NCBI GenBank assembly: GCA_030998015.1
Contig: JARWMV010000253.1
Coordinates: 186,001-250,000 of the forward strand
DNA: 64,000 nt
Direction of reading: 5' to 3'
DNA from: Ceratorhiza oryzae-sativae
Lineage: Eukaryota; Basidiomycota; Agaricomycetes; Cantharellales; Ceratobasidiaceae
Shown here: piece after piece, positions 22,541 to 34,959 of the stretch
How positions within the stretch are numbered: the first letter of the stretch is position 1
How the letters are laid out: each line of letters opens with the position of its first letter
The notes under the pieces: generated by a model
Databases searched by the model: none
Told to the model about the DNA's origin: nothing
The model's input: the letters and a program-made list of their open reading frames with translations, nothing else
Translations under genes and position numbers: made by a program

Positions 22541-24159
22541 ATGGCTGGTATCGAAATAATCTAAAATCATTGTTCAATCTTTCTTCTGGACCTTTGCTTT
22601 ATATTTTTCGCTTTTTGTATCTTCTTCATGTTTTCGGCTGCTTTTGGACATGTCTCCCTATCGTCGGTTTTGCCTCTTCCTCTCCGATCTTCCAGTTCCG
22701 TTTCGCTCCGTTTCTGGCCGATCTCCCCCCCCCCCAAGCCTCTTGTTCTCATCCTCCAACCCTTTCGAAATGGACATCGCCGCTCTTGCTTGATAGAATT
22801 CTACCCTTTATGCGTGGCTTTCTCTTCGCACTCTTGACTCCCCCCGGTAAGCATGTGAAATCTCTGATCGTTCCTAAGCACTGATGTATGGTTGGTTCCT
22901 ACCTTAGGCCGTCTCTGCTGTTTGATCTCTAATAGAAGAAGTACAATGTAGCTTCACCCTCACCTCACTGCTGTCAGTACTCTCATATACACATCGTCTG
23001 AAGCGATGGCTCATGTAAAGACATACAATTTCCAGACGAAAGCGCGAAATCATTTCGCTCGACCGTTTCATCAAAACCTCGAATAAACGCTCATCGAATC
23101 TTCAACATATCGCAGTCAAGATTGAATTTCCCGCATCATATTTTCTCATATTGTATTTCTCTCGTGCTCATCATTTGTATTGATTGGATTTTTTGATTGT
23201 ATAACCAAACACTGGCTTTTTCTCTCTTTCTGACTACAAAATCTTGTATACCTTGTTTCATCTGGACTATTTGATGTTATGGACGCCGTGATTGGAGTGT
23301 TTTGTAACTTTTCCTCTAGTTTGAATTTGATCGGCTCAGGAATGTCTGAACTATATCACAATAAGTTTTTGTAGCGCTGAAGTAGGAGGACTTGGTACAT
23401 AAAGTTGAGCTGCGCGGAAAGTTATACCTGGCTCGAACGCCAATATGATCTGACAACCTTATGTAGCTACCACGCATACAGTTCGGACGTATTGGGCAAT
23501 TGGATTTCCCTTCATCACGTTGCCTCTGTGGGCCTACTGTATGCGGAAAATTCCTATTTTGCTATGAAACCCCGCGTTTCCAACTATATACCTGGAATTT
23601 ACACATCTAGGAGAATTTGAAGATGAGTTCCAATATGGCTATATGAGTGGTGGGTAGAATTTTATCTCTCACTAGGTCCAACCAAAATCAGAAAAATCCT
23701 GGTCATGTTAGCGTCCCCTTATCAGGATGTTTTACTCTGATATTCCTAATGAATTCTATTGTATTTTGAAACGATGGCTGCGATTCGTGTATCCGGAATT
23801 TCCAGAACAAACGGGTTTCAAGTGTGCTCAGTATCTCCTACCAGTATCAAATATTGTGCTGGATCCGGCCCGCCAGCTTGCCTAACTGGGATGATGAAAA
23901 TTTCCAACGCTCAAGGCGGGAGATACAATACGACGCTGACAAATGCCTGGGCGTAGACGCAAGATAGCGCACTCTACAAGGGTGTGCGAGCTGGTATGGG
24001 GGGGGGGCCGAATTCTGTATAATACTTGTGTGGGGCCATTGTGCGATTTATTTATTTTTAGTTGATATCCGTAGGGTCAAGCTAATTATTACACCAACTG
24101 ACTTTCTGCAAATGTGAGCGAAGTTCTTTTATTTTACTACTGGTGTCTACAACTTGGCC
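22541..24159. other. intergenic, low-complexity patches
   Basis: No gene recognised. Contains a CT-rich stretch with a ten-C run at about 22728-22737 and a ten-G run at about 23999-24008. A frame at 23759-23956 has no supporting evidence. Confidence 0.45.
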
Positions 24160-24470
24160 TTAAGCTGGAATCCCTGGTATGTGATAGGGGCCCTTGTCAT
24201 CAATCTGCCATAGTTCTGCTCGGATCGGTGAGGCGTAGAAGCCTCTACCATTTGGTAATGAGGGTGTCGGTGCGTCAACAGAAGTGATGTTGCTCGTCCA
24301 GCCGGATGGAGGCTGGATGACTTACGGCCTTTCTCATCACCTCTCCGATTTTTGAAAACTATAGATGGCGGCGTGAGCTCGCAGCGAATAGGCCAATACA
24401 AAACACTAATCTGAAGATATTCAATGTTCATCCTGTCGTATTGCTCTATCATTCTGAATACCCAGTCCAT
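24160..24470 (-). pseudogene. degenerate fragment of the PWWP-protein gene (3' part)
   Basis: The minus strand at 24470-24200 aligns by eye with the 3' exons of the intact PWWP gene at 62200-63758. The relic WVFRMIEQYDRMNIEYL corresponds to TVFTTVEQYDKMTVEYL; AAAATCGGAGAGGTGATGAG corresponds to AAAATAGGCAAAGTCATGCG; and a DEQHHF-type segment followed by ACCAAATGG corresponds to DDQYHF...TKWQQL. The frame is broken throughout, the intron-like gap is altered and nothing upstream of this exon is recognisable. It is older than the copy at 56780-57430. It sits 2 kb upstream of DUF6535 gene A, in divergent orientation. Confidence 0.65.
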
Positions 24471-26373
24471 AAAAACTATTTCCTAAGAGATTGTCATCAG
24501 CCAGCTGGACACCCCCTAACCACATAGGTGTGCCTCCAGACCACGAGGTTTTGATGAAAATAACGCTCGTTGTATCAAAAACCGCCATTGATTGACCAGT
24601 TGCACTTCTGGGTCTTGGTGTTTTGTTCCACTTTGTCGCTAACCCCTCCAGAGTATAGGTTGGTCGTCATAGTCCAAATACAGAGGCACTAGATGAGGTA
24701 GCGGCGTCGATCTTTGTGCTTAACCGAACTCGACAGGGCTGAATATGAGGATCGCGAATGGGTGGATGACCCTCTTTACTTAAGAGTTCGGCAAATGGGT
24801 AGCTGGAGGTCAAATTTTTATATGGAGGACTTGGATTGGAAGTTTCGCAGCCTTCACTGGACTTTTTGTCTGATGGCTGGCCACTCGATTGGATCATCTT
24901 ATCCCAAACGCATCGCGTCTCGGGTATGTCCGCCGTCGAATATCGCAATATAACTCCGTTATCTTGACGGTCCTACCTCGGCGGACGCATTGCCCGGCTT
25001 CTCTGTGGGCAATTTCGCCAAGTTGAGTTCTCGAGCTCCGTCCTTCCTATAATTTTTATGGTCGCGCCACAAAGATGTGTCTCGCAGTGACTCCAAATCC
25101 ATCGTAATTAATTGGAGAATACTCAGTTGAGCGCATATACCTAAGACCGAGGACCTAGAAAGTAAAAATAAGATACTGAACTTGGTGCCCATCGTTTGCT
25201 CCTATGCGCACGAACCATCGGTCGGCCTGACCTGTAGCTAGTGTGAGGGACGCTTGGGCCCCCAAAGGCGGCGCGAGCGTGGCCGGATCCCCGAACGAGG
25301 TAAGCCTTTTGGAACAGGAGGTACCAGAGGGCGAAGCCTCGGTGCGTACGCGCAGATAAAAATTTTACCATACCTTCAATAGTTACCTTCGTACCCATCG
25401 AAAAGCGACGGTCGAGACGTCGAAAGCTGTGTTTCGACCAGATCTCACGAACTTAATTTTTTAGCAACCGCAACTCTGGATTTATTCTATTTAACCAACC
25501 TAGTTTGCATTCCAGGATCGTAAGACGACGCCTTAAGTATCCCCAAAAGCACAGCTGAAGGTAAAAAGAGCCTGAAAGCCCATGGGGATCGTTTCTATGC
25601 ACGTGATATTATATTGCTGTGCTTGACGCGCGCACGGCTCTGTGCGGGGCTTTTTGCCGCGTTTTCGTCCATTCCTCCATCCCCAGCGGGACCCTTTGCG
25701 CATATCCACTGTTACTCCAAATGCTCCCAGCGAGGCATTGCGAGCTGTACTCCTCTTGTTTTCGGAATCTCCCAGACCGCCAACACCCTTGAGTGATCAG
25801 ACGGGTTTTTTTTTGCGTGTCTATCCCATTACAGTAGCACAACCAGCCTCAAATACGAGTGATGCCAAAGCATGGGCCCTGAATTTTAGCAGGACAAGCC
25901 GAACACCTGCCCCATCCGTCGGTTGCATTCTGGCTAGCTTCACTCGTTCAAGCTCAAAATTTCGGAGGTGCAGGTTTAAATTGATCTCGGCAATACTAAA
26001 TATCATTAGCGGGCATTTCTCGGAGCAACCGGATTTAGTAAATTCAACAGGCAAACCATGGAGGCGCCTATTGTTGAATCAAATCAATGATTATGTTACT
26101 ATATGTGCCTGATTATGAACCCTTTTACTCAGACACGGCGTCTGTCACCTCCAAGCTCAACCACCACCAACGACCTCTAGATAACCCCTTTCGAACTGGT
26201 CAAAATTCTGCCGCTACATGAGCACTCTCTTAAGGACGTCGAGTCGACGCCAAAGTCGGCAATCTGCTACGGTGGGTAGACGTTTAACAGTGCCGCCCAG
26301 CTACAGATAAGATAAATGTACCAGACAAATCAGCCACCAGCTGCTAATTTGCTGACCGAAGAGCCTGAAACAT
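24471..26373. other. 1.9-kb region with no gene recognised
   Basis: Frames such as 24667-24948 and 25141-25398 (minus) and 25642-26112 (plus) carry no motif. If the PWWP/DUF6535 pair was duplicated as a block, eroded spacer would be expected here. Confidence 0.4.
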
Positions 26374-29300
26374 ATGATAGAGAGAATATGGTACTTATTC
26401 GCGCGAAATAGTAGCATATTTATTAAATCTGATCGTCATCAGCCTGAAACAGACGATGGGCTCACAACATCGACGAGCCCCATTGGGCAGCAACCCCCAA
26501 GGGTTCGGCTTCGCGAGCCCAGCAGGGATGGCCGTGAAAACGCTGGGAAACATCGGCCTCGAGCCAACCAAACCACGCGCATGAAGCAAGCGACCGTAGG
26601 GGCCACAGCAACTCCGACCCGCCAAGACACCATTTTGAAGGAAATCAAAAACAACTCGAGGCTACCGCAGTACGCTCCAATATGGGATCGCTACATCAAA
26701 ATGGCTGAAGAGGAAGATGAAGACCTAGTTGAAGATTGGGATAGGTGAGCTAATAACCCTGTTACGCATTCACCCTCGCTAAACCTGAACAGGATCATCG
26801 ACGTGACCTTAGGTGCGCTCTTAATGTAAAAGTTAGAAGCAAATATGTGCTGATCGACATTTATACTGTGCCTTTCAGTCTTTGTAAGTCAAACGACTTG
26901 CTTGCTTCACATGGCCCTCATAGATTGACCGCTTCTTCAAGGCCGCTCTATTCTCGGCGGTTCTGACAGCGTGAGTATACCTGTATAGAACGTTGGCTAA
27001 TGCCTGACTATTGCATTGGCGTGCCAAGATTTGTCCTAGAAAGCGCAAAGGGTTTGCAGGTCGATCAAAACCAGATGGCAGTTGCGGCAATTATTGATCT
27101 CACTGGGGCGATTCAAGCAATGCAAAGTATCTCCTCGCCAATACAACCTAACCATATCGGATTAGTTCAATCTAATGATGCGTTTCGTCCAACTCATGCA
27201 TCGGTGTGGGTGAACTGTCTATGGCTCTTGTCACTGGCCTTAAGCATATCTGTGTCGCTATTCGCCATGTTGGCTAGGCGTTGGTGTTACAACTTTCGGT
27301 CCCGGCGCTTTGGCACCGCCTTTGAGCGCTCAATGAAGCGACAGGAGTCCTGGAACGAGATTGAGAAATGGAAAATGGAGCTTATTATGGAACAGCTCCC
27401 AACGCTGATGCATATTGCCTTGAGTAATTGCTCTTCTTAAGAATCCACTACATGAAACTGATGATACTAAAGTGCTGTTTTTTATCGGCCTAGTCATATA
27501 TCTATCAGAAATCAATGAAACTGCTACAGCCATCGTCGGACTACTTGTTGGAGTTACCTTAGCCGCATACTGGATCTTGACATTTATTACTGTTTGGTTC
27601 AAGAGCTGCCCACTGTCAACGCCGTTTACTAGGATCATATTATCCTGTTACTCGATATGGCAAAGTAGCACTCTAAATGTCCGGGATGCTATAAAACCCC
27701 CTATGACAAAAATTGTCGCATGGATGACCCCGGGGCTAACTGATACTTGGGAATCAATACTTGTGCCGCCAAGGCGAAGATATGAAATATACTTCAAAAG
27801 GCTGGTTCACCGATGGCAAAGAATAAATTTGCGGGAAGCCATAGCTCAAGCTCCAGCATTGATTCGAGGTGCTTTACAAAATCTCATAATGGCTGGCCGG
27901 TTGGTTCGGGTGTGGCAACCACGTAATAGCAAAGCCATAATAAATTCTTCGGAGGTGGCTCCAAACTGGATTTTGCTAGGGTCCCAGAGGCCGATTCCCA
28001 GCGCATCTATGACCCAGTTCACCACAGAAAGCGGCCCAGATTCGTTTCGAGCGCTCGCTTGGATTCTTCACCATTCCAATGATAGAGACACAATTACCGA
28101 AGTACTTGAACATATTGTTAATTTTCCGGAAGTGGTACTCGATTCCTCCGTTAGTGGCACAAGGTTATATGGGACCACGCTTCAGGCAGTTCAATCCTTG
28201 AATCGGTTTCAGGATGATGCAGTTGGCTGGCGAGACACTGAACAACTTGGCGTACTATGCGGGCGGCTAGCGTACCTCGCAGCAAGACCGTGGCTACACT
28301 CACCTGTATCAGAAATAACTAGCGCGCAACTTCGCGAGCTAGAAATCATTTCATGGATATTCCCGTAAGCCACACCGATTTATATCTATATCAAACATCT
28401 CATTGTTGCGGATCGCTCACCGTTCCAGTCCTACCATGACGTCAAAGGATTTCGAGGATTGGCTGAAGCAAATAGAAACTAAAGCGCCATTCGAAAACTC
28501 TAAAGGCTTGATTGTTTGGCTTGAGTCACTCGCCGTAAAGCTTGTACTCAGCTGCGATCCTTATCAAGCCTTGTATGTATGCATGGCGTTATTTAAGGGG
28601 ACACTTATGTCGTCTGCTCTTCGGAGCAACAAGTCTCAGGCAAACGAGGCCTATCTCACACTATGGTGGATATTTTTGAATTGTGCATTTGATTCCAGTT
28701 ACTTCGCCTGGCCCGGTGGTCGGCATGACTCTAGCCAGCTGAGCACTTCCGATACGGTGGTTCAGACAGACTCTTTACTCACCTTGGTACACCTTCGTGA
28801 CTCAAGAAAACGTCAAACACACGCTACCTGGCTGACTATAGCGGGGCTTTCTGGTATACTCTCTGCTTTTTTGGTCGCCCCAAACCACGAATGCGGCCCT
28901 TCATTTGAAGCAAACTCCAAACAGTTTGACGACATCATCGATCTCTTGCGTGCCGCCTTATATATACCACCTGGGTCACGAGACAATCCATTCATTGCTG
29001 ACGATCAATTCGGTGGGGTATTTCCTGTGCACCACGAAACCGAAGTTCGGCTCTACCCATTCAACTCTCTTGACTACTGTCTCGATGCATCAACTCCGTC
29101 ATAGATTCTCCAGATTTTTCGAGCTTGTCTGACACTTTGAATCATCTCATAACCGAAGTTCAGGCACTCAAGACGATTAAGAGGCCTGCCTATCCGTTGC
29201 AACCAGCCCTTCATTCATGCTAGAGGCGATACAACAGTATGACAACAGACTTCATGAAAACCGCTATTCTAAGCTTTGGATGGCAACTGGGCTATTCCAT

Positions 29301-30320
29301 GAAGCGAATATCGATGATCATTTATCACGCATCCCCGGGGGACTTAGACACCTCGCCAGGGTTATATCAGACTTGACGTTCGGACACTGCTCCCATCGGA
29401 ATGAGAATCAAGCGAACGGCAACAGGGAAGTGAATGTCCAATATCCTGATTCATGGGTGCGAACCGTGATACGATGGGCTTGGGGTCCTATGTCAGATTA
29501 CCGTCTAGCATCGGAGGATACTCCAACACCAGATGGGAGCCATTTAGGCAGGCGGCCTGGCGCAATTTGGACTCTGATCCGCGACTGGGGCTTTCCTGAT
29601 GTCGACTACAGTCCTGCTGCTTATGCCGGCATTGGGAACCAAACGTTCTTGTTCGTGAAAGCGGCACTCCTTGAGAGGTTATACTGCCCTTCGGTGTCCG
29701 GTCCCCACTCACCAGACCGAGTCCGTTGGTCAATCGCTCTATCAAAGCATGTTTATCGTCTCCTTCAGCACTGGGGGGCCGAGGACTCGAAACTTTCCGT
29801 TGACGATGAAGTGTTCATTATTACACCACTTGCGAAGTTGCTCGAGGTTCTATTGGATGCCTGCACTCCGGTTCCACCTACGGTAACACCAGCTCTAAGG
29901 ATAAATGAAGGTCCTGCGGTTGGGACTGGCGGTGTTGTTGCACCAGATGGCGCATTCACTCAACTCGGTTTACTAATTGAAGCTGGAGTACTTCAAAAGC
30001 TCGCACTCCCATTTAATAAGGAGTTTATTGAGACTAGATCCGGCTCCCCCGATATACCGGACGGGGGCGAATGGAGGGAGATGCTAGTTGGTATAACCGA
30101 CCGAGTTGCTCGAGCTCATCCCCAACTAAGCGCATCTCGGGGACGCATCCCCTATTCGAACTTGATTAGCTACTACCAATCATTGCCAAACGACGATAGA
30201 CGTACTACGATATTGAGCGTTGTGACTAGCCTACAAGGCCACTTGGAGAGCATCAAGAACGCCCCACGCAAACAGGAAGATGTGGGACGCTCTACACAGA
30301 CTACGGATGCAACGATTTGA
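26374..30320 (+). pseudogene. DUF6535-family membrane protein, gene A (two frame breaks)
   Basis: Member of a large Agaricomycete family with an N-terminal DUF6535 membrane module and a long helical C-terminal part; function unknown. Start uncertain (ATG 26374, or in-frame 26581). The domain begins YAPIWDRYIKMAEEEDEDLVEDWDR, then a 20-nt exon (26793-26812), a 5-nt microexon (26879-26883), DRFFKAALFSAVLTAFVLES, the helix VNCLWLLSLALSISVSLFAML, and after an intron LFFIGLVIYL and GLLVGVTLAAYWILTFITV. The long exon 27472-28368 splices to 28433. Two single-base losses are inferred: near 29088 the frame changes from DYCLDA to INSVIDSPDFSSLSDTLNHL, and near 29219 it changes again into LEAIQQYDNRLHENRYSKLW. 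It then stays open to 30320. These could be real lesions or assembly indels. Confidence 0.7.
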
Positions 30321-31316
30321 TTCAACTGTCATTTTTTATACAAGGTGAGTCTCGAATGTATTTCTAGTCGGCTGAAGGATTGATTTCTCATCGGAACATA
30401 TCTATCAGATTTGGGAGGCTCTTGAAGGTACTGATGTCAGACTCGGAGGGAACTTGGTAGTTTTGCATAGCTGTCTGTCACACTTGGACTCCTTGGCGTG
30501 ATAATAAATGAAAGAGAATCATATTTGACTGAAATCGCCACCAGACTCGGATACGGGCCACCAATGAGATTTCGTCCAAGCTGGGCAAGACTAGCACAAA
30601 GAGCGCCGATGAAATTCAATGTGTGCGCTCTTGCTTTGCACCTATCTGAAATTAGCCATGCTGTCTTCGGACATTCAATGATTTAGTAGAGGGAAGTGCC
30701 GATTCCTGTTATTCGTAGATAATTTCCTCATTCGGGACATAAATATTCTGGTTCTTTCTAGTCGGTTCATGAGACTCTACGCAAGCGAGCTGCCACGCAA
30801 GCTCAAAGCTATGTGCGAGCCCCCCAAGACTCTAGCGAAACAGATGCTACGCGCGAGCAGATCGACGGTGGGGGATCGCACATGCCCGAGTCTGGCGTGT
30901 CATTGCAGTCGGGTGATATTGTGTTGGCTCTGGGGGCACGAGGACACGGGGAATGAGCCCGGGCAACGGGCCAGATCCCAGCGAAAGCTCGAGCACGTCG
31001 CAGGCACACACGTCGAGATCGCCGAGCAGTCCAAGCCGTCACGTGTGGTGCTTGATCGTGCATATATGCGGGCGCGGCGAGGCTAAAGTCTATCTATCTC
31101 ACGGCGCTGCACAAAGGAGTGGGCCAGCACCCGGCCTCATGGCTGGGGCGAGGAGAGGAGCCGGGCTTGGCCGTGGACCGCTGGCACCGCACAGATGGCC
31201 GGGTGGCGGTGTGCGTGTGTTTGGCGCTCTATTTTCCGCCTGTCGCTACGGCCACACGCTCAGCTCCCGACGACGACGATCATCCCGGGATCGCATCTCT
31301 CCACCGCCTGTCGACA
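30321..31316. other. intergenic, no gene recognised
   Basis: Between DUF6535 gene A and the M24B peptidase, both plus strand. A frame at 30498-30686 and G+C-rich frames at 30769-31086 lack splice continuity. An upstream in-frame ATG at 31119 could extend the peptidase, but the extension reads as low-complexity sequence. Confidence 0.45.
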
Positions 31317-34300
31317 ATGGCCCCGCCCCCGCCGCCGATCCCTGCCGCTCTGGTCAACATCGCCTGCCAGCTGCCAGGCGTCAAGCGGAGCAACACCACG
31401 AGCTCAAAGACGACCATGCGCTCCAAGTCCTCCTCTGCCTCGCGTCCGACGTTCACCACCCAGAACTCGACGTCGACCTACGCATCCCACAACACCGACC
31501 TCGACAAGGTCTCGTTCGACTCGATGACAGACGACTCGATGAGCTACACCGCCCCCGCCCAGACCGAGCAATGGGGGTGGGCCAAGGCCACCAATATCAA
31601 TGGTGTCATCCACATCACCGGCCTCGACGGCGCCCAGATATCCCAAGAAAAGCTTGTCCGCCAGGCCTCGACTGACACAGGGTTCAGGCGCACCGACACG
31701 GGTGCACGTCTGTCCGAGCTGCGCAAGCTCATGAAAAACGAGAAAATTGATTACTAGTGAGCCTTTCTTGTCGTTGTCTTGTGGTGCAGAGGGAGGCTCA
31801 CCGTCTCCGCAGCATTATTCCCAGCGCAGACGCCCACCAGTCGGAATACGTTGCTTCTTCAGACAAGCGACGGGAGTACATATCCGGGTAGGTATTCCAC
31901 CAGACCCATAGACGTTCAGCCTGCTCATCTTCAATCTAGCTTTACCGGGTCGGCCGGCACGGCTGTCGTCTCACTCAACAACGCCTACCTCTTTACCGAC
32001 TCGCGATACTACATCCAGGCCGAGCGCGAGATCGATTCGCACTGGACGCTGTTCAAGGTCGGCCTGCCCGACGTCAAGCCGTGGAACGAATGGATTCTCG
32101 TGAGTACATGTTCCAACCCTGCCCCATCCGTGTGGCTTCTCTCGACCCATCGCGAACCACAACCACTTTCCTCATTTGGACTGCTCCCCCCTCCTCCCTC
32201 GCTCCCATGTCATGTGTTTCGTCGCGCTCACACCGTTTTATCGATAGAATCGCCAACGAAACTCAGTCATCGGCATCGACTCTCGTCTCATCGCGCACGA
32301 CACCGCAACCGCCCTCACTGCGGCGCTCAAACTCAAAGGCATGCGCATGGCCTACCCGCAACGCAACCTCGTCGACCAAATCTGGAAAGATCGGCCAAGC
32401 AAGAGCGCTGCGCCAATATACATGCAAGAGATGCGCTATGCAGGTGCGTTCCCACCTTGCCTCGTTTTTTTCACTTCGTGGTTCCTGGATTTGGCAAGTT
32501 AACTCGCGGCTGTGATCTCTAGGTGAACACGCGTCGGACAAGCTGCGCAAACTTCGGAACTGGCTACGCGAGTATCCGGTACCTGCCGCGGATCTCAAGT
32601 ACACGACTGTGACGCCGCGTGTAGCTTCGCCTGCCGCCCAGCAGCACAGGCCTGTGAGCAAACCCCTCCCCGACCTCCCCCCCAGTCGCACCCCCTCTCG
32701 GCAAAACTCGCGATCTGAGCCACCCAAGCCGCTCTCTAGACAAAACTCGACTGCCAGCACCACCGTCAAGGAGACGGCGGTCCGACTGATCCCCCACTAT
32801 TCGACCTTTATCTCCTCTCTCTCGGCCATTGCCTGGTTACTCAACCTTCGTGGCGGAGACGTCCCTCACAACCCCCTCTTCCATGCCTACCTCTGGGTTG
32901 GAGTTGACAAGGCCACGCTCTTTGTCGATGCACGCAAGTTGAACTCCGAGATCAAGGACTATTTGCGCGAGCTGAAGATTTCGGTCAAGGAAGTTTCCGA
33001 AGTGTGGGGATACTTGAGGAAAAGAGAGTTTGGAAGCGGCAAGGTGAGTCAACCGGATGCCGAGAGTGAGGCGCCGAGGCTGACTGCGGACCAGGTCATC
33101 ATCCCGCCCAACACCCCCTATGCGGTTTCGCTCATGTTGACATACGCCAATTACATCATTGCACCGTCTTACGTGGAGGCTGCCAAGGCCATCAAGAATG
33201 AGACCGAGATTGAGGGATTCAAGCGGGCGTACATGAGGGACGGCGTGGCGATGGTGTGTATAATTTTTGCTCGTCTGACACTTGACGCTGACATGTGGCG
33301 CAGACCAAATGGTTTGCCTGGCTCGAGGAGCAACTCCGTTCTGGAAGCACAATCACCGAGTGGGAGGCTGGCGAGATGCTGACTCAGTTCAGGAGGCAGG
33401 GAGACCTCTTCATGGGATTGGCGTACGAGAACATCTCAGCGACCGGCGCCAATGCTGCTCTTCCCCACTATTCGCCGACCAAGGGTCTCTCGAGCGCGAT
33501 CGACATTCATACTCCCTATTTGAACGACTCTGGAGGACAGTACAGAGACGGAACGTGTGACACGACCCGAACGGTTCACTTTGGCCATCCCTCTGACGAG
33601 CAGTGTGAAGCGTTCACACTCGTGCTCAAGGGCCACATTGCGATCGATTCGGCCATTTTCCCTCAAGGCACCACTGGGAAGCAGCTTGATGTGCTTGCGA
33701 GACACGCGCTTTGGAAAGATGGGCTGAATTACTTGGTGAGTCTGGGAACGCGTGGTGGGGAATGAGGATGACGTCTGTCCGTGATGTGCGGAATGACGCA
33801 ACCTCGTCACCCTTCCCCGATCACCGTCATTTATGTTTTGCTGACCGGTTCGTCATCATAGCACGGCACCGGCCACGGCTTCGGTTCTTTCCTCTCGGTG
33901 CACGAAGGCCCACATGGGTTCGGGATTGATGTGCCGCTCGAGCCAGGTCATGTGATCACGAACGAACCTGGATTCTACAAGGAGGGTTCGTTTGGTGTTA
34001 GAATCGAGAGTGCGCTGGTTGTCAAGAAGGTTCGTGGTTCGGTCAATCATGGCACATGACGATGCTGACATGGACATAGGTCGAGACCAAGGGACAATTT
34101 GGTGGAGATATTTGGCTCGGATTCGACCGATTCACCTGCGTCCCGATCCAGACGCGGATGGTCAAGATGGAGCTTCTGACCAAGGAAGAGAGGAGGTGGC
34201 TCAAGGAGCACAACCGCAAATGCCGAGATATGCTTGCGCCATACCTTGAAGACGACCGCCGGGCGCTCCGATGGATCCGAAGGGAGAGTACCGAACAAGC

Positions 34301-34325
34301 CCGACGGCGACCCCGGCTGGCGTGA
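31317..34325 (+). CDS. Xaa-Pro aminopeptidase (peptidase M24B)
   Basis: Cytosolic-type metallo-aminopeptidase releasing N-terminal residues before proline. Start ATG 31317 ([21 protein letters not shown]), in frame with 31119. A Ser/Thr-rich N-terminal extension of about 80 residues precedes the creatinase-like N-domain: [60 protein letters not shown] proline- and serine-rich insert with two SRQNS copies lies between N-terminal domains (around 32655-32760). Then come [15 protein letters not shown] and the M24 catalytic domain with metal ligands in order: [11 protein letters not shown] (Asp), DTTRTVHFG (Asp), HGTGHGFG (His), NEPGFYKEG (Glu), VRIESAL (Glu). Stop TGA 34323-34325. No signal peptide. 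Frame is intact across all introns; the insert is the only oddity. Confidence 0.92.
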
Positions 34326-34959
34326 CAGTTGACTGGGATTAGATGTCTATTTCTGAGCTCTGCACAGACGGTCTTTTTTTTTTTTTTTATTCCTGGATGG
34401 TTTTTTTTTATATCCCCTCGTTCGGTGTTTTTCATCGCTCGACGGATGGTTCGTTTCTCATAGCTCCCATACCTACATACCTATTCTCCCATATCCATGT
34501 CTTCCGCTGCCAACTTTTTTCGATTTATCTCCTGTCTTCTTAGATTTTGTTATCATTAATCGTTCTTTCATGCGTTCCTATCCCTATGCGGCGTCGCGCC
34601 AAGTCTTTCACTCTTTTTGACTTTCTTGATTGAATCTCCTGTAACTGTTATGTGTACTGTGCTGATATACGGCATGTGTGGTTGTGGTGGATACTTGGAT
34701 TTGGAGAATAATAATTTATCAACCCTACTCTTGTCTGGTGCGACGGTGCTGTTTCGAAATCCGCGGCAATGACAGCATACGAGGTAAACTCGGCATATTA
34801 TTCATTCATGATGAGACAAGGCAACGCAGAGCAAGGCAAGGCTAGACAAGATAGACAGCGTGGAGAAGGAATCAATAAAACACCAATTGAAGCTCGGCTA
34901 GTTATGAATTCGCGCATATACCCAAACAATCCCAGGAAACAACCAGATCGATCATTGTC
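34326..34959. other. 3'-flanking region between convergent genes, T-rich
   Basis: T-runs at about 34374-34388 and 34401-34410 lie within the presumed 3' UTR of the M24B gene. The 3' end of DUF6535 gene B meets it from the other side. No gene seen. Confidence 0.5.
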
